A stretch of 64,000 nucleotides of DNA from Halorubrum salsamenti (GTDB taxonomy: Archaea > Halobacteriota > Halobacteria > Halobacteriales > Haloferacaceae), in assembly GCF_007671685.1 (NCBI RefSeq), contig NZ_VCNL01000005.1:248001-312000 (forward strand), given 5' to 3'. Every line of letters starts with the position of its first letter. Position 1 is the stretch's first letter. The notes under the pieces were generated by a model that was given only the letters and a program-made list of their open reading frames with translations, searched no databases and had not been told where the DNA came from. Both the position numbers and the translations under genes were made by a program. This document shows positions 50,317 to 59,208 of this stretch, piece after piece.

Positions 50317-52887
50317 TCACAGCACCGATCGCGTCGAGTTCGTCACGACGATGCCGCTGCTGGCGGCCATCGCCAGCGCGGCGAAGAAGGGATTGAGCGC
50401 CCCCGCGACCGCGAGCGGGATCGCCACCGCGTTGTAACACAGCGCCCACGCCACGTTCTCGCGGATGCGCCGCCGCGTCCCGGCCGCGAGGTCGAACACG
50501 GTCTCGATCGCTCGGAGGTCCCCGCCCGTTATCACGACGTCCGCGGCCTCGACGGCGCGCGCCGTTCCGTCGCCCATCGCGATCCCGAGATCGGCCGCCG
50601 CGAGCGCGGGCGCGTCGTTGGTCCCGTCGCCGACCATCACGGTGGTCCCGGAGGCGGCGAACCCGCGGACCGCTTCGAGCTTTCCGTTCGGCGGCACGCC
50701 GGCGAAGACCTCGTCCACAGCGGGATGGTCTCGAAACCGGTCGGCCCGAGGGCCTTCGTCCCCGGTCAGGACGGCCACCTCCCGATCGGCGAACGCGTCG
50801 AGCGCCGCGTCCCACCCCTCCCGTTCGCGGTCCTCGACCGCGATCACGCCGCGGGCCGCGCCGTTCCACCCCACGACGACCGGGAGCGCGCCCCGATCCG
50901 TGACGGCGTCGACGCGCTCTCGCAGGCCCCCCGGAATCGGACCGCACTCGCGGGCGACCAACTCGGCGGTCCCGACGACGACGCGCGGGCCGGTCCTTCC
51001 CGGATCTGAGTCGTTGCGGGCGGCGGGGACAAGATCCCCCGAAACCCCCGAGCCGGGATAACGGGTGAACGACTCCACCCGCGTCCCCTCGGGGAGGTCG
51101 TCGGTCACCGGTCGGTCGTCAGCCGTCGGCTGGCCGTCGGCCCTCGACGGATCGCCGGTCGCCGCCTCCCGGATCGCGTCCGCGACGGGGTGGTCGGCGC
51201 GGCGTTCGATCGCGGCGGCGCGGCGGAGCGTCCGGTCGTCGCCGTGCGTCTCGCTGACGCGCATCTCCCCCGCAGTGAGGGTCCCGGTCTTATCGAACAC
51301 GACCGTCTCGGCCTTCCGAGCGACCTCGAACACCGAGGCGTCCGTGACGACCACGCCGCGGTCGAGCGCGTCGCGGAGCCCGCCGGAGACGGCGAGCGGG
51401 GTCGCGAGTCCCATCGCGCACGGACAGGAGACGACGAGGACGGTCAGTCCGGCGAGCATCGCGGCGGCGACCGTTCCGCCGGTCGCGAGCCGCCAGCCGG
51501 CGACGAGGAGCCCGAGCGTCAACACGACCGGCACGAATATCGTCGCGAGCGCGTCGACGAACCGCTGGATCCCCGGGGTGGCGGTCTGGACCTCCCAGAG
51601 CGCGGCGGCGAGCCGGTCCGCGGTGCTCTCCGCGTTCTCGCCGACCCGCATCACGATCGCGCCGGCCGATTCATCTCCTTCGGCCTCCATCTCGTCGACT
51701 TCTCTTCCGTCGACCACCCCGCCGTCGGCCGCTCGGCCGTCGCCGAGGAGCGTCGCGCCGCCGATCACGGTCTCGCCGGGTCCCTTTCGCACCGGGAGCG
51801 ACTCCCCGGTGATCACGGACTCGTCGACGTCGGCGGTCCCCTCGATCACGGTGCCGTCGATCGGCACGCGTTCGCCGGGCGTGATCCGGACCCGGTCGCC
51901 CGGTTCGAGGTCCGCGATCGGGACGGTCTCCGACCCCGTGTCGGTTACCCGCGTCGCCGACTCGACGCGGGCGGCCGTGACGGTTTCGAGGAGGTCGTTC
52001 GCCCGCGACCGGACTCGCTCCTCGTAGTGCCGGCCGAGCGAGACGACCATCACGACGGCGACCGTGACGTCGTAGTACAGGTGCGTACTGCCGGTCGCGA
52101 GCGCGAGGGTGCTGTACGCATACGCGGACAGCGCGGCGACCGCGACGAGCAGGTCCATGTTCGGCCGACGCGCCCGAACGCTCACGTACGCGCCGCGGAG
52201 CAGCGGCGCCCCCGTGTACGCCAGCAGGACGGTCGTCAGGAGCGCGATGAACGCCAGCGGCAGATACCGTCCCACGGCGGTGGTGGTGTCGATCGCGAGG
52301 ACGTTCGTCTCGATGCCGAGGTAGCTCGGATACAGCGACAGGACGTACCACGGCATTATCAGCATCGCGAGGAAGCCGCCGACGACGAGCCGTTCGACCG
52401 TGCGATCGTCCGAACGCGTCCGCGCGCGATCGTCTCCGATCGTCCGGCCGTCGTCCGTCGCCGATTCGTCCCGAAACCGGAGCGTGTAGCCGTAGCCGGA
52501 GAGCGACTCCGGGAGCTCCCCTCGTTCGATCTCCTCCGGATCGTAGACGACCCGGACGGTCTCGGTGCCGTAGTTCGCCTCCACCGCACGAACTCCCCGA
52601 CAGTCGTCCCCCCGCAGTCCGAGGAACGTCTCGCAGGTCGTACAGTGCATCCCGTCGACCGCCAGATAGGCCTCGGCGGCGTCCGGCGGGAGCGTCCTCC
52701 CGGCGGCCGCCCGGTCGCTTCCGGTCGTCGTATCACCGATCTCTCCCACCCCCGTCTCGGCGTCGCCCACGTCGTCGAGTCGACGGGCCACCTCCAGGCA
52801 GCCGCGACAGCAGAACCCGCCGTCGACGTCGGCCGCACTGACGGGTGGGTCCGGGGTCGGGAGGTCACAGAGCCGACAGTCGCCCAT
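50317..52887 (-). CDS. Copper-transporting P1B-type ATPase with FixI-like N-terminus
   Basis: An 856-residue heavy-metal ATPase. An N-terminal four-cysteine zinc-ribbon-like module (CRLCDLPTP, then FCCRGC) precedes an HMA domain (GMHCTTC). Eight membrane helices, the metal-site CPC in VVSCPCAMGLATP, the phosphorylation motif DKTGTLT and MVGDGTNDAPAL follow. The N-terminal ribbon is typical of FixI/CcoI/CtpA-type pumps that deliver copper to oxidases, so it probably loads the adjacent ba3 oxidase or the multicopper oxidase. The ATG at 52887 (MGDCRLCD) is chosen over 52908, because the CGAAC box then lies at the standard 40 bases. Confidence 0.88.
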   Translation of the reverse strand: MGDCRLCDLPTPDPPVSAADVDGGFCCRGCLEVARRLDDVGDAETGVGEIGDTTTGSDRAAAGRTLPPDAAEAYLAVDGMHCTTCETFLGLRGDDCRGVRAVEANYGTETVRVVYDPEEIERGELPESLSGYGYTLRFRDESATDDGRTIGDDRARTRSDDRTVERLVVGGFLAMLIMPWYVLSLYPSYLGIETNVLAIDTTTAVGRYLPLAFIALLTTVLLAYTGAPLLRGAYVSVRARRPNMDLLVAVAALSAYAYSTLALATGSTHLYYDVTVAVVMVVSLGRHYEERVRSRANDLLETVTAARVESATRVTDTGSETVPIADLEPGDRVRITPGERVPIDGTVIEGTADVDESVITGESLPVRKGPGETVIGGATLLGDGRAADGGVVDGREVDEMEAEGDESAGAIVMRVGENAESTADRLAAALWEVQTATPGIQRFVDALATIFVPVVLTLGLLVAGWRLATGGTVAAAMLAGLTVLVVSCPCAMGLATPLAVSGGLRDALDRGVVVTDASVFEVARKAETVVFDKTGTLTAGEMRVSETHGDDRTLRRAAAIERRADHPVADAIREAATGDPSRADGQPTADDRPVTDDLPEGTRVESFTRYPGSGVSGDLVPAARNDSDPGRTGPRVVVGTAELVARECGPIPGGLRERVDAVTDRGALPVVVGWNGAARGVIAVEDREREGWDAALDAFADREVAVLTGDEGPRADRFRDHPAVDEVFAGVPPNGKLEAVRGFAASGTTVMVGDGTNDAPALAAADLGIAMGDGTARAVEAADVVITGGDLRAIETVFDLAAGTRRRIRENVAWALCYNAVAIPLAVAGALNPFFAALAMAASSGIVVTNSTRSVL

Positions 52888-52926
52888 CACTCGCGATCGG
52901 TCGGCCACCCACGAGTCCCTGTCCGC

Positions 52927-52936
52927 GAACGTGTTC
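52927..52936. promoter_or_regulatory. CGAAC box upstream of copA-like gene
   Basis: CGAACGTGTTCG (52926-52937) is symmetric in GAAC/GTTC. Its near edge is 40 bases before the ATG at 52887. Confidence 0.65.
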
Positions 52937-52980
52937 GGGCCTTCGCCGGAATAAAAAGGCGGCCCGGTCGCGGGTCGATC

Positions 52981-54078
52981 TCAGAACGGGGCGTTCGGTT
53001 CCTCGGAGACGCTCGATTCGCCGCCGCTCGACGCCGACTTACCGACCAGTACGCGGAACTCCCCGGGGTCTTGTTTGCGGTACTCCCAGTAGAACGCCGG
53101 TCCGGCCTCGGCGTCGAACTGGTGGTACAGCGGCTTCGGGTCGTGGTCGTTCACCAGGACGAACCCCTCGCCGTCGTCGAGGTCCGCGTACGCCTCGAAG
53201 ATCTGTTCGTGGCGCTGAGCGGGTGGAAGATCGCGGACGTCGAGTTCCCTCGTGGCCTCGGGCGTCTCGTCGGCAGTGCCCTCCTCATCAGCCGCGCGCT
53301 CCGCGTCAGCCGCGCTCTCCTCATCAGCCGCGCTCCCCACGTCCCCGGACGAGGAGTCCGCCCGTTCGGTCTTCGTGATCCGGACGCGGCAGCGACCGGG
53401 CTGCTTTTCCACCACCTCCCAGTCGAACGCGTCGCCGTACCGCTCTCGAAACTCGCCGTGGAGCGGTCGCGGCTCGTGCGGGGCGATGAGCTCCATCGCC
53501 TCCCCGTCGGGTATCATGCCGTATCGGTGGTGGATCGTCTCGTGACGGTCCGGTTTGGGGATCTCACGAACGTCGTATCGCGTGATCACGTCCTCGTCAT
53601 CGGCCGTCGATGCGTCCGTTTTCACGATCTCGACTCGCCATCCGCCCGATCCGCGACTCGCGTACTCCCACTCGACGACGTCGCCGTGCATCGAGCGAAG
53701 CTCGTAGTAGAGCGGCTTCGGGTCGTGGTCGTTCACCAGGACGAACCCCTCGTCCGGTTCGAGGCGGTCGAACGTGTCGAGCAACACCTCGTGTCGCCGC
53801 TGGGGTATCAGGTCACGCACGTCGAACGTCCCCAACTCACCGTCACCGAGCGGTTCCCGTTTGGACACCCGAACCTCGCGCGGTTCCGCGTCGGGATCCT
53901 CGTGGTCCCAGTCGAGGGCGCGGTCCCGTTCGATCTGATACCGGATGAGATGCGCGTCGATATCTCGATCGGCGATAACGAGAACTTCGGCATCCGTCTC
54001 GGTCTCGTCGAGCGCTCCGTAGATCCGTTCGTGAAACTCGCGAGGCGAGTGATCCCGCAGATCGATTTCAGTAACCAT
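52981..54078 (-). CDS. Four-repeat DUF2249 protein
   Basis: A 365-residue protein of about four DUF2249 units. Units 2 and 4 carry the near-identical block DEGFVLVNDHDPKPLYYEL / GEGFVLVNDHDPKPLYHQF; unit 3 has EAMELIAPHEPRPLHGEF; unit 1 is degenerate (VLVIADRDIDAHLIRYQI). A Ser/Ala/Asp/Glu linker with imperfect repeats separates units 3 and 4. DUF2249 proteins resemble the TusA/SirA fold and often accompany denitrification and low-oxygen genes; their role is not established. The ATG at 54078 lies 44 bases from a CGAAC box. Confidence 0.85.
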   Translation of the reverse strand: MVTEIDLRDHSPREFHERIYGALDETETDAEVLVIADRDIDAHLIRYQIERDRALDWDHEDPDAEPREVRVSKREPLGDGELGTFDVRDLIPQRRHEVLLDTFDRLEPDEGFVLVNDHDPKPLYYELRSMHGDVVEWEYASRGSGGWRVEIVKTDASTADDEDVITRYDVREIPKPDRHETIHHRYGMIPDGEAMELIAPHEPRPLHGEFRERYGDAFDWEVVEKQPGRCRVRITKTERADSSSGDVGSAADEESAADAERAADEEGTADETPEATRELDVRDLPPAQRHEQIFEAYADLDDGEGFVLVNDHDPKPLYHQFDAEAGPAFYWEYRKQDPGEFRVLVGKSASSGGESSVSEEPNAPF

Positions 54079-54121
54079 TCTCGGATCGATCACGGCCGCG
54101 AAGAGGGATGGTCTCTCAGCC

Positions 54122-54131
54122 GAACGCGTTC
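54122..54131. promoter_or_regulatory. CGAAC box upstream of the four-repeat DUF2249 gene
   Basis: CGAACGCGTTCG (54121-54132) is a perfect palindrome. Its GAAC edge is 44 bases before the ATG at 54078. Confidence 0.65.
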
Positions 54132-54165
54132 GGGATATGCACTAAACGAGACGGGCCCGGGGAAT

Positions 54166-54176
54166 GAACTATGTTC
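54166..54176. promoter_or_regulatory. Variant box (three-base spacer) upstream of the SRPBCC gene
   Basis: GAAC-TAT-GTTC, flanked by T and A to give 13-bp symmetry. It ends 51 bases before the ATG at 54227. The arms match the CGAAC boxes but the spacer is one base longer. Confidence 0.4.
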
Positions 54177-54226
54177 ACCACTCCAGCACAGGGGTCTCGG
54201 TCGCTCCCCGAAGGAAATCCGGACCC

Positions 54227-54637
54227 ATGAATTCGGTGACGCTTTCGCGAACGATCGACGCACCTCCGGCCGTGGTCCGCGAATCGATGAACGAACTCGA
54301 GCAGTTCATGCGAGCGTCGGGCTTCGACGAGGTTCTCGTCGACGGCGAAACGGTCTGCGTCGCGAACGAGGTGGGGATCGCGACGATCGAACTCACGCTC
54401 GAACTCGTCGACCGTCCTGAAGCCGACCTCGCCTACGAACAGCGTGAGGGCATCTTCGAGGAAATGCGGACAGCGTACACCGTCACACCGGCACCCAACG
54501 GGAGCGAGGTGGTCGCGACGACGGAGTTCGCGCTCGACGTTGCGATCGTCGGGGACGTACTCGACTCGACGGTCATCAAACGCCAACGGCGAAGGGAACT
54601 CTCGGCCCAGTTCGACTGGCTTGAAGGGGTCGTGTAA
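54227..54637 (+). CDS. SRPBCC/START-like small protein
   Basis: A 136-residue protein with the SRPBCC start pattern (VTLSRTIDAPPAVVRESMNELEQFM), alternating strands in the middle (TIELTLELVDRPEADLAYEQREG) and a C-terminal helix. It is a ligand-binding fold; the ligand is unknown. The ATG at 54227 (MNSVTLSRTID) is chosen as the family-like start. It is divergent from the DUF2249 gene and probably shares its control region. Confidence 0.7.
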   Translation: MNSVTLSRTIDAPPAVVRESMNELEQFMRASGFDEVLVDGETVCVANEVGIATIELTLELVDRPEADLAYEQREGIFEEMRTAYTVTPAPNGSEVVATTEFALDVAIVGDVLDSTVIKRQRRRELSAQFDWLEGVV

Positions 54638-54879
54638 CCCGTCGCTCTTTCGTCTTTCCGCGTTTCTACAAGAGAGCGACACAAAGAGCAGCCGATGTCC
54701 GCCGGGGTGACCCCGAGACGTTGCCATGTGCGCCGAAACGGTCGCCGACCACAAGAAGCGCGAGGCCCTCCCGGGAAGAGACAGACCAACACGAACCGGA
54801 GGAACGGTACCCGTCCCGTTTCGGTCGTTTGTTCGGCGCGTAACATATGGTACGTGAGCACATAGCGCCGAACAGCGCA
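54638..54879. other. Spacer of 242 bases without a convincing gene
   Basis: A 43-codon ORF starts at 54726 (MCAETVADHKKREAL) but has no recognisable features or box upstream. Confidence 0.3.
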
Positions 54880-55380
54880 ATGTCCCAGCTACGAACTCAC
54901 AGCGTGCCCGACGAGATCGACCCGAACGAGTGGACGCTCCGAGTCACCGGTGCGGTTTCCGAACCGCTTCGCGTCAAGCGAGGGGAGCTGTCGGAGTTTC
55001 CCCTCGAGACGGTTACGGAGGACTTCGAGTGCGTCGAGGGCTGGATCGCAGAGGGTCTGTCGTGGCGAGGAATACGCGTCGGGTCGGTTCTGAACCGCGC
55101 CGCCCCCGAAGCTGATGCAGACTACGTGCTCGTCCGCTCGATGGACGGCGAGTACGCCTGTTCGTTCCGGAGGGATCGCGTGGCCGACGCGCTCCTCGCG
55201 GTCGAACTCGGCGATCGGCCCCTTCCCGTGGAACACGGTGGGCCGGCCCGACTCGTCCCGACCACCGGCGACTCGGACTGCTGGGAGAGCGTCAAGTGGG
55301 TGACGGCGCTGGAGGTGCGTCGCTCGGAGCCCGTTGTCGACGACACCGCCGAGAACATAGCAACCGGCAGACTGGAGTGA
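54880..55380 (+). CDS. Molybdopterin-dependent oxidoreductase, sulfite-oxidase fold (single domain)
   Basis: A 166-residue Oxidored_molyb domain. The block DFECVEGWIAEGLSWRGI contains the probable Mo-coordinating Cys51; ARLVPTTGDSDCWESVKWV near the end is the usual family finish. It has no signal peptide and is shorter than sulfite oxidases, so it is a cytoplasmic, stand-alone domain. The substrate is unknown. The ATG at 54880 follows the family N-terminus better than 54847. Confidence 0.83.
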   Translation: MSQLRTHSVPDEIDPNEWTLRVTGAVSEPLRVKRGELSEFPLETVTEDFECVEGWIAEGLSWRGIRVGSVLNRAAPEADADYVLVRSMDGEYACSFRRDRVADALLAVELGDRPLPVEHGGPARLVPTTGDSDCWESVKWVTALEVRRSEPVVDDTAENIATGRLE

Positions 55381-55486
55381 CGGTCCGGTACTTTGTCCAC
55401 TCGGTCCCCATCCGAAGAGTGATCAGCGGTCACGGGAGCGGTCCCAGTCAAATCCTCGTTCGTCACAAATCGTTGGTACCAACGCC

Positions 55487-56158
55487 TTAACTGTCGGTTT
55501 TCTCATCGGGTTCGAACCCGATCGGATTCCGAGGGAGATCGTCGACGAACTCTCGGACGATCGTCCGTTCGACGCGCTGGAGAACTTCGCTGCACGTGGA
55601 TTTCGCGATCCCGACGTGCTCGGCCACCTCGGTTAGCGTGCAGGTGCGTGGCACGTCGTAGTAGCCGCGATCGACCGCCTCGAACAGCACCTCTCGCTGC
55701 CGTTCAGTGAGCGACTCTCCCGGGTTCAACCGCTGTTGAACGTACTCGACGTCGAACTCCGCACCGACGGCCCGGAGCATCTCCCCGAAGTCGGCGATGC
55801 GGTCGTGGGCGCCGGTGATGTCGATCCGGGCCACGCCGTTCTCTATCTCGACGGGCATCTCGATGGGGATCCCGGCCTGCCGTGCGGCCGCCATCAACAA
55901 CGGTGCGTGCGCCTCGACGTGAACGGTGGCGACCCCGTCACTCAACGCCATGACCGAGACTTCCTCGATCGTGTCGTGGACCTCTATCGCGTCCAGTATG
56001 TCGTCCATATCGTCAGCGGAGATCTTCACGAGCGCGAACCCCGCACCGTCTCCGGGGGTCGCACTGAGTACCTGGATCCGCGCCTCCGGGAACTCCCGAG
56101 AGACCTCGCCGACCCACGGTCCATCCGGGAGATCAACGTTGAGTCGAGCCTGTGCCAT
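55487..56158 (-). CDS. HTH_10 (Bat-like) transcriptional regulator
   Basis: A 223-residue haloarchaeal regulator. The C-terminal HTH_10 domain contains LTERQREVLFEAVDRGYYDVPRTCTLTEVAEHVGIAKSTCSEVLQR. The N-terminal ~150 residues form an input domain with no PAS or GAF signature and no cysteine cluster. DmsR and NarO belong to this broad class, but NarO has a Cys-rich N-terminus that is lacking here. It is a candidate reader of the CGAAC boxes by position only, and it has no box of its own. Confidence 0.8.
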   Translation of the reverse strand: MAQARLNVDLPDGPWVGEVSREFPEARIQVLSATPGDGAGFALVKISADDMDDILDAIEVHDTIEEVSVMALSDGVATVHVEAHAPLLMAAARQAGIPIEMPVEIENGVARIDITGAHDRIADFGEMLRAVGAEFDVEYVQQRLNPGESLTERQREVLFEAVDRGYYDVPRTCTLTEVAEHVGIAKSTCSEVLQRVERTIVREFVDDLPRNPIGFEPDEKTDS

Positions 56159-56362
56159 ACCGACCGTTCGCTGTCACGGGGGAAATGGATTCGTCTTCGC
56201 GTCCCGATCAGAGGAGGGACGGGTTCGTCAAATTGGAGACGGTCGGAAACTCTCGCGTGGATGTGGACGGGTGCCGCTTCGTATCTCACGGCGTGAGAGT
56301 CGTCCTATCCCTTTACGGCCTTCTGCGGAGGTATTAGAACACGCATCGGAATTTCGATTAGC

Positions 56363-56650
56363 ATGACAAACACAAAATCAGCGATAGCCGTTACGTTTAC
56401 TCCGCAAGAATGGGTCGACGCACCGTTCCACCTAGACGACGGGGCAGACAAACAGCTGACTCCCGCCGAAAACCGGGACCCAGTGACGTTCGAAGTGCCC
56501 TGGGAAGACGGAACTGACGGAGAGAGAGCCGTGTTCCCGGACAAATCGTACGAGGCGAATCAGCTGCAATCGCACCCTGCAGCCCCGGAATGGGTCCGAA
56601 ATTGGGACGGGCCATACTACGTTCGGACAAAGTTGGTTGACGACGAGTAA
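56363..56650 (+). CDS. Hypothetical acidic protein
   Basis: A 95-residue unrecognised protein with several tryptophans (QEWVDAPF, VPWEDGTDG, EWVRNWDGPYYVRTKL). The acidic character and codon use are those of its neighbours. It lies upstream of a membrane protein in the same direction (52-base gap), so they may form an operon. Confidence 0.55.
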   Translation: MTNTKSAIAVTFTPQEWVDAPFHLDDGADKQLTPAENRDPVTFEVPWEDGTDGERAVFPDKSYEANQLQSHPAAPEWVRNWDGPYYVRTKLVDDE

Positions 56651-56701
56651 CGGCCAACGGACAGAGTAGACCAAGTTCCTCGAGAATAGCAGAAATGAAG
56701 C

Positions 56702-57919
56702 ATGGCCGCTGAGATATCGCGCTGGTCGCGTCGATACGTTCTCGTCGGGGTACTCGCGCTCTGTTGCTGGCAGGTGGCCACGGTCGCCGGCCTCCCGCGA
56801 CGCACGACGGTGACGTTGGGCGTGTTCGGGTTCGTGTTCCAAATCGTGTTCGGCAAAGCCTACGCCCTCGTGCCGGCGTATTTCGACGTCGATCTCGTCT
56901 TCGAGCACGCCCCGATGATCCAGTTTCCCTTCGTCGTTACGGGGGCTGCGTGTCTCGCGCTCGACCCGCTTCTCGTTCGTCGCTTCCGTGTCGACCTCGG
57001 CGTTCTCGGCGGTGTGCTCTGGACGGTCGGCGTCGTCGTGTTTATCGGAGCGCTCGCACTGACGATCGGCGGACCGCTCCGACACGGGACGACTGGGACC
57101 GGAGAGCACAACGCCGACCGGCGGCCGCTCGACCGGTTCGCGAACCGCTTCGTCCCCATCGTCCTCCTGTATCTCCTCGTCGGTAGCTACGAGACCGTCG
57201 CCGGGCAGGCGAGCGCGCTCCCGCCACTGATCGGCGTCCGGGCCGCCGCGACGCATCTCTTGGCCGCCGGCGCCGCGACGTTGCTCGTGGTCACGCTCGG
57301 CTTTCGACTGCTTCCGCGGTTCCTCGGCGCACGTCCGACTCGATCGTCGGCCGCCCTCGTCCTACCCGTCACCGCGACTGCACCCGGGATCATCGCCGGC
57401 GGGTTCGTCGACGATCGATGGCTCCCACTCGGTGCCGCATTGATGGTGATCGCGATGGTCGGCTTCGCGCTCGTCGTCTCCGGAATGTGGTTCCAGTCCG
57501 ACAAACGCCGAATCGGATTGTACGCCCTTCTCCCAAGCGCGACGTTCGGCGTTATCGGCGTCCTTTTCGGCGGTCTCTTCGCGGTCGGGGGCGCGTCTCC
57601 GGCGTTGATCGAGACCCACCTCCGGGTCAACCTGCTCGGCTTTCTCGGCCTGATGATCGTCGGAACCTCGTTCCAGTTCTATCCGCCGCGGCTGGGCGCG
57701 TTTCCCGGGTCGTCGAACCGTTCCGCGAGCGTAGCGATCGCCGCGCTCGCTTGCGGACTCGGGATCGAGGTCCTCGGTGTCGCTGCGATCGCCGTCTTCG
57801 ATCCCGCGACGGCGTCTCTTTCGACACGAGCGAGCGCTTTCGGTCGTTGGCTCACGCTCTTCGGTGCGTTCGGGTACGCGTACCTCATCGCGAGCGTGTT
57901 CAGGACCCGAGCGACCTGA
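56702..57919 (+). CDS. Polytopic membrane protein, heme-copper subunit-I/NnrS-like
   Basis: A 405-residue protein with about 12 hydrophobic helices. Histidines in membrane segments (FEHAPMIQFPFV, ATHLLAAGAATLL, IETHLRVNLLGFLGLMIVG) and the FQFYPP motif recall subunit-I-like and NnrS-type proteins. It shares this general plan with the protein at 62613-63971. A role in NO handling or heme binding is possible but not shown. It lies next to the second hairpin repeat. Confidence 0.65.
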   Translation: MAAEISRWSRRYVLVGVLALCCWQVATVAGLPRRTTVTLGVFGFVFQIVFGKAYALVPAYFDVDLVFEHAPMIQFPFVVTGAACLALDPLLVRRFRVDLGVLGGVLWTVGVVVFIGALALTIGGPLRHGTTGTGEHNADRRPLDRFANRFVPIVLLYLLVGSYETVAGQASALPPLIGVRAAATHLLAAGAATLLVVTLGFRLLPRFLGARPTRSSAALVLPVTATAPGIIAGGFVDDRWLPLGAALMVIAMVGFALVVSGMWFQSDKRRIGLYALLPSATFGVIGVLFGGLFAVGGASPALIETHLRVNLLGFLGLMIVGTSFQFYPPRLGAFPGSSNRSASVAIAALACGLGIEVLGVAAIAVFDPATASLSTRASAFGRWLTLFGAFGYAYLIASVFRTRAT

Positions 57920-58037
57920 TCTCCTCGATCAACGTGGTCCGTGTCGAATCGGCCTGTCCAAACGGGCGGTTCCATTGAAATAGTTTTCAGATGGCACGTA
58001 TCGCCCGAATGTGGTCAATACAGACACAGCAGCGATT

Positions 58038-58480
58038 GATAGCGGGAGTAGGTATAGCACGTTGTGAGTGTGGTCGTTTATAAGTGATCGAGTAGTGTTG
58101 CTGGCGCTGATTTATAAGTGATCGACGACTTCGCCGTGAAGGCGTCCAAAGCCCCAGCCGCGACGGCTCGCGCGGCTCGATGCGCTCCTCGATCGCTCAC
58201 TTCGTTCGCGGTCTGCGGTGCTTTCGTCGCCGTGCTTCGCCCTCGCGACTGCCCCTTTGAGTCCCACCCGCCCGCAACCGCACAGCGCCTCCCGCCTCCC
58301 CAGCCTCGTCGCTGGCGCCGTCGGCGCCAGCGACGCCCTCGCACCGGCGGCTCGCGGCCTATCGGCCGCTCACCGGGGCGCGCCAACCGCATCGGGGTTT
58401 ATAAGCGATCGTCGATGGCGCTCACGATCGTTTAAATACTGAATCGTTGCTACCGATTTGCTTCACTTACTCCCGCTATC
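58038..58480. repeat. MITE-like multi-hairpin repeat, copy B
   Basis: Perfect 13-bp terminal inverted repeats GATAGCGGGAGTA (58038-58050) and TACTCCCGCTATC (58468-58480). The interior follows copy A in order: two TTTATAAGTGATCG motifs, CCAAAGCCCCAG, the GTCGCTGGCGCC hairpin, a TTTATAAGCGATCGTCG motif and TTTAAAT. Same orientation as copy A and 443 bp long. It occupies most of the gene-free span 57920-58525. Confidence 0.78.
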
Positions 58481-58525
58481 GATCAAGAAGCTGCCTTCAG
58501 CGACTGGCCGCTCGTCGGCCTCCGA

Positions 58526-58831
58526 CTACTCGTCGGACCGAGACGCCAAGACGATCAGTGCGGTGCTCTCCTCGACGGCACGGGGAGCGATCTCTTGGTC
58601 GCCGTCGAAGCGAGCCACGTCGCCTGCCGACAGCTCGTGTGTCTCGCCGTCGAGTTCCAACTCTATCGTCCCCTCGACGAGATGGAACACGATCTCGCGG
58701 TCGGGGTGCGAGTGAGGCGCGACTTCGCCGCCCGCGTCGAGAGTGAGTCTGATCGTCTTCGGTTCAGCGTCGGGGAAGACGTTGGCGTGGGGCCGTCCGT
58801 CCAGTTTGCCGAGGCTGTGTATCGTCGTCAT
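58526..58831 (-). CDS. Cupin-domain protein (second in operon)
   Basis: A 101-residue cupin. Motif 1 APHSHPDREIVFHLVEGTIEL has the His-x-His and Glu metal ligands; the second motif (GDVARFDGDQEIAPRA) lacks the usual His. Its start overlaps the preceding cupin gene by 4 bases. Function unknown; such cupins often accompany multicopper oxidases or nitrite/NO genes in haloarchaea. Confidence 0.78.
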   Translation of the reverse strand: MTTIHSLGKLDGRPHANVFPDAEPKTIRLTLDAGGEVAPHSHPDREIVFHLVEGTIELELDGETHELSAGDVARFDGDQEIAPRAVEESTALIVLASRSDE

Positions 58832-59208
58832 GTATCGGTCGGATCGAACTCGTCGGTTCGGAGTCCCCGGCGGACCGGTTCGTGTTCGGCATCGGTCGGC
58901 GGCGGAGCGGTGACGAGCAGCGCTTCGAGCCGCGAGTCGTCGTCGGCCTTGACACCGCGATCGGTGTCCGCTCCGACGGTCACGACGTCTCCCGGTGCGA
59001 CGCGGTGTTCCTCATCGCCGTCGCGGACGAGCCCGGTGCCGGAACGAACGTCGATCACCACGTCGCTGGACGGGGCGTGAACCGGGATGAACTGTCCCGG
59101 TTCGAAGTAGCCGCAGACGACTTTCATCCGCTCGCTCCGGAACACTTCGACCGCCGAGAACTTCTCGTCGTCGTACGTCCGTTCCCCGTCGAAATCGATT
59201 GCTGTCAT
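58828..59208 (-). CDS. Cupin-domain protein (first of pair)
   Basis: A 126-residue cupin-like protein (GQFIPVHAPSSDVVIDVRSGTGLV, then APGDVVTVGADTDRGVKA). Only one of the usual two His of motif 1 is present, so metal binding is doubtful. Its ATG overlaps the stop of a 37-codon ORF by 4 bases (ATGA) and its end overlaps the next cupin, giving a three-gene coupled unit. Confidence 0.75.
   Translation of the reverse strand: MTAIDFDGERTYDDEKFSAVEVFRSERMKVVCGYFEPGQFIPVHAPSSDVVIDVRSGTGLVRDGDEEHRVAPGDVVTVGADTDRGVKADDDSRLEALLVTAPPPTDAEHEPVRRGLRTDEFDPTDT

Noticed and set aside
51190-54420. A 1076-codon plus-strand ORF
   Set aside because: It is antisense to the copper ATPase and the DUF2249 gene, Arg/Asp/Gly-rich with no domain, and typical of spurious frames in GC-rich haloarchaeal DNA.
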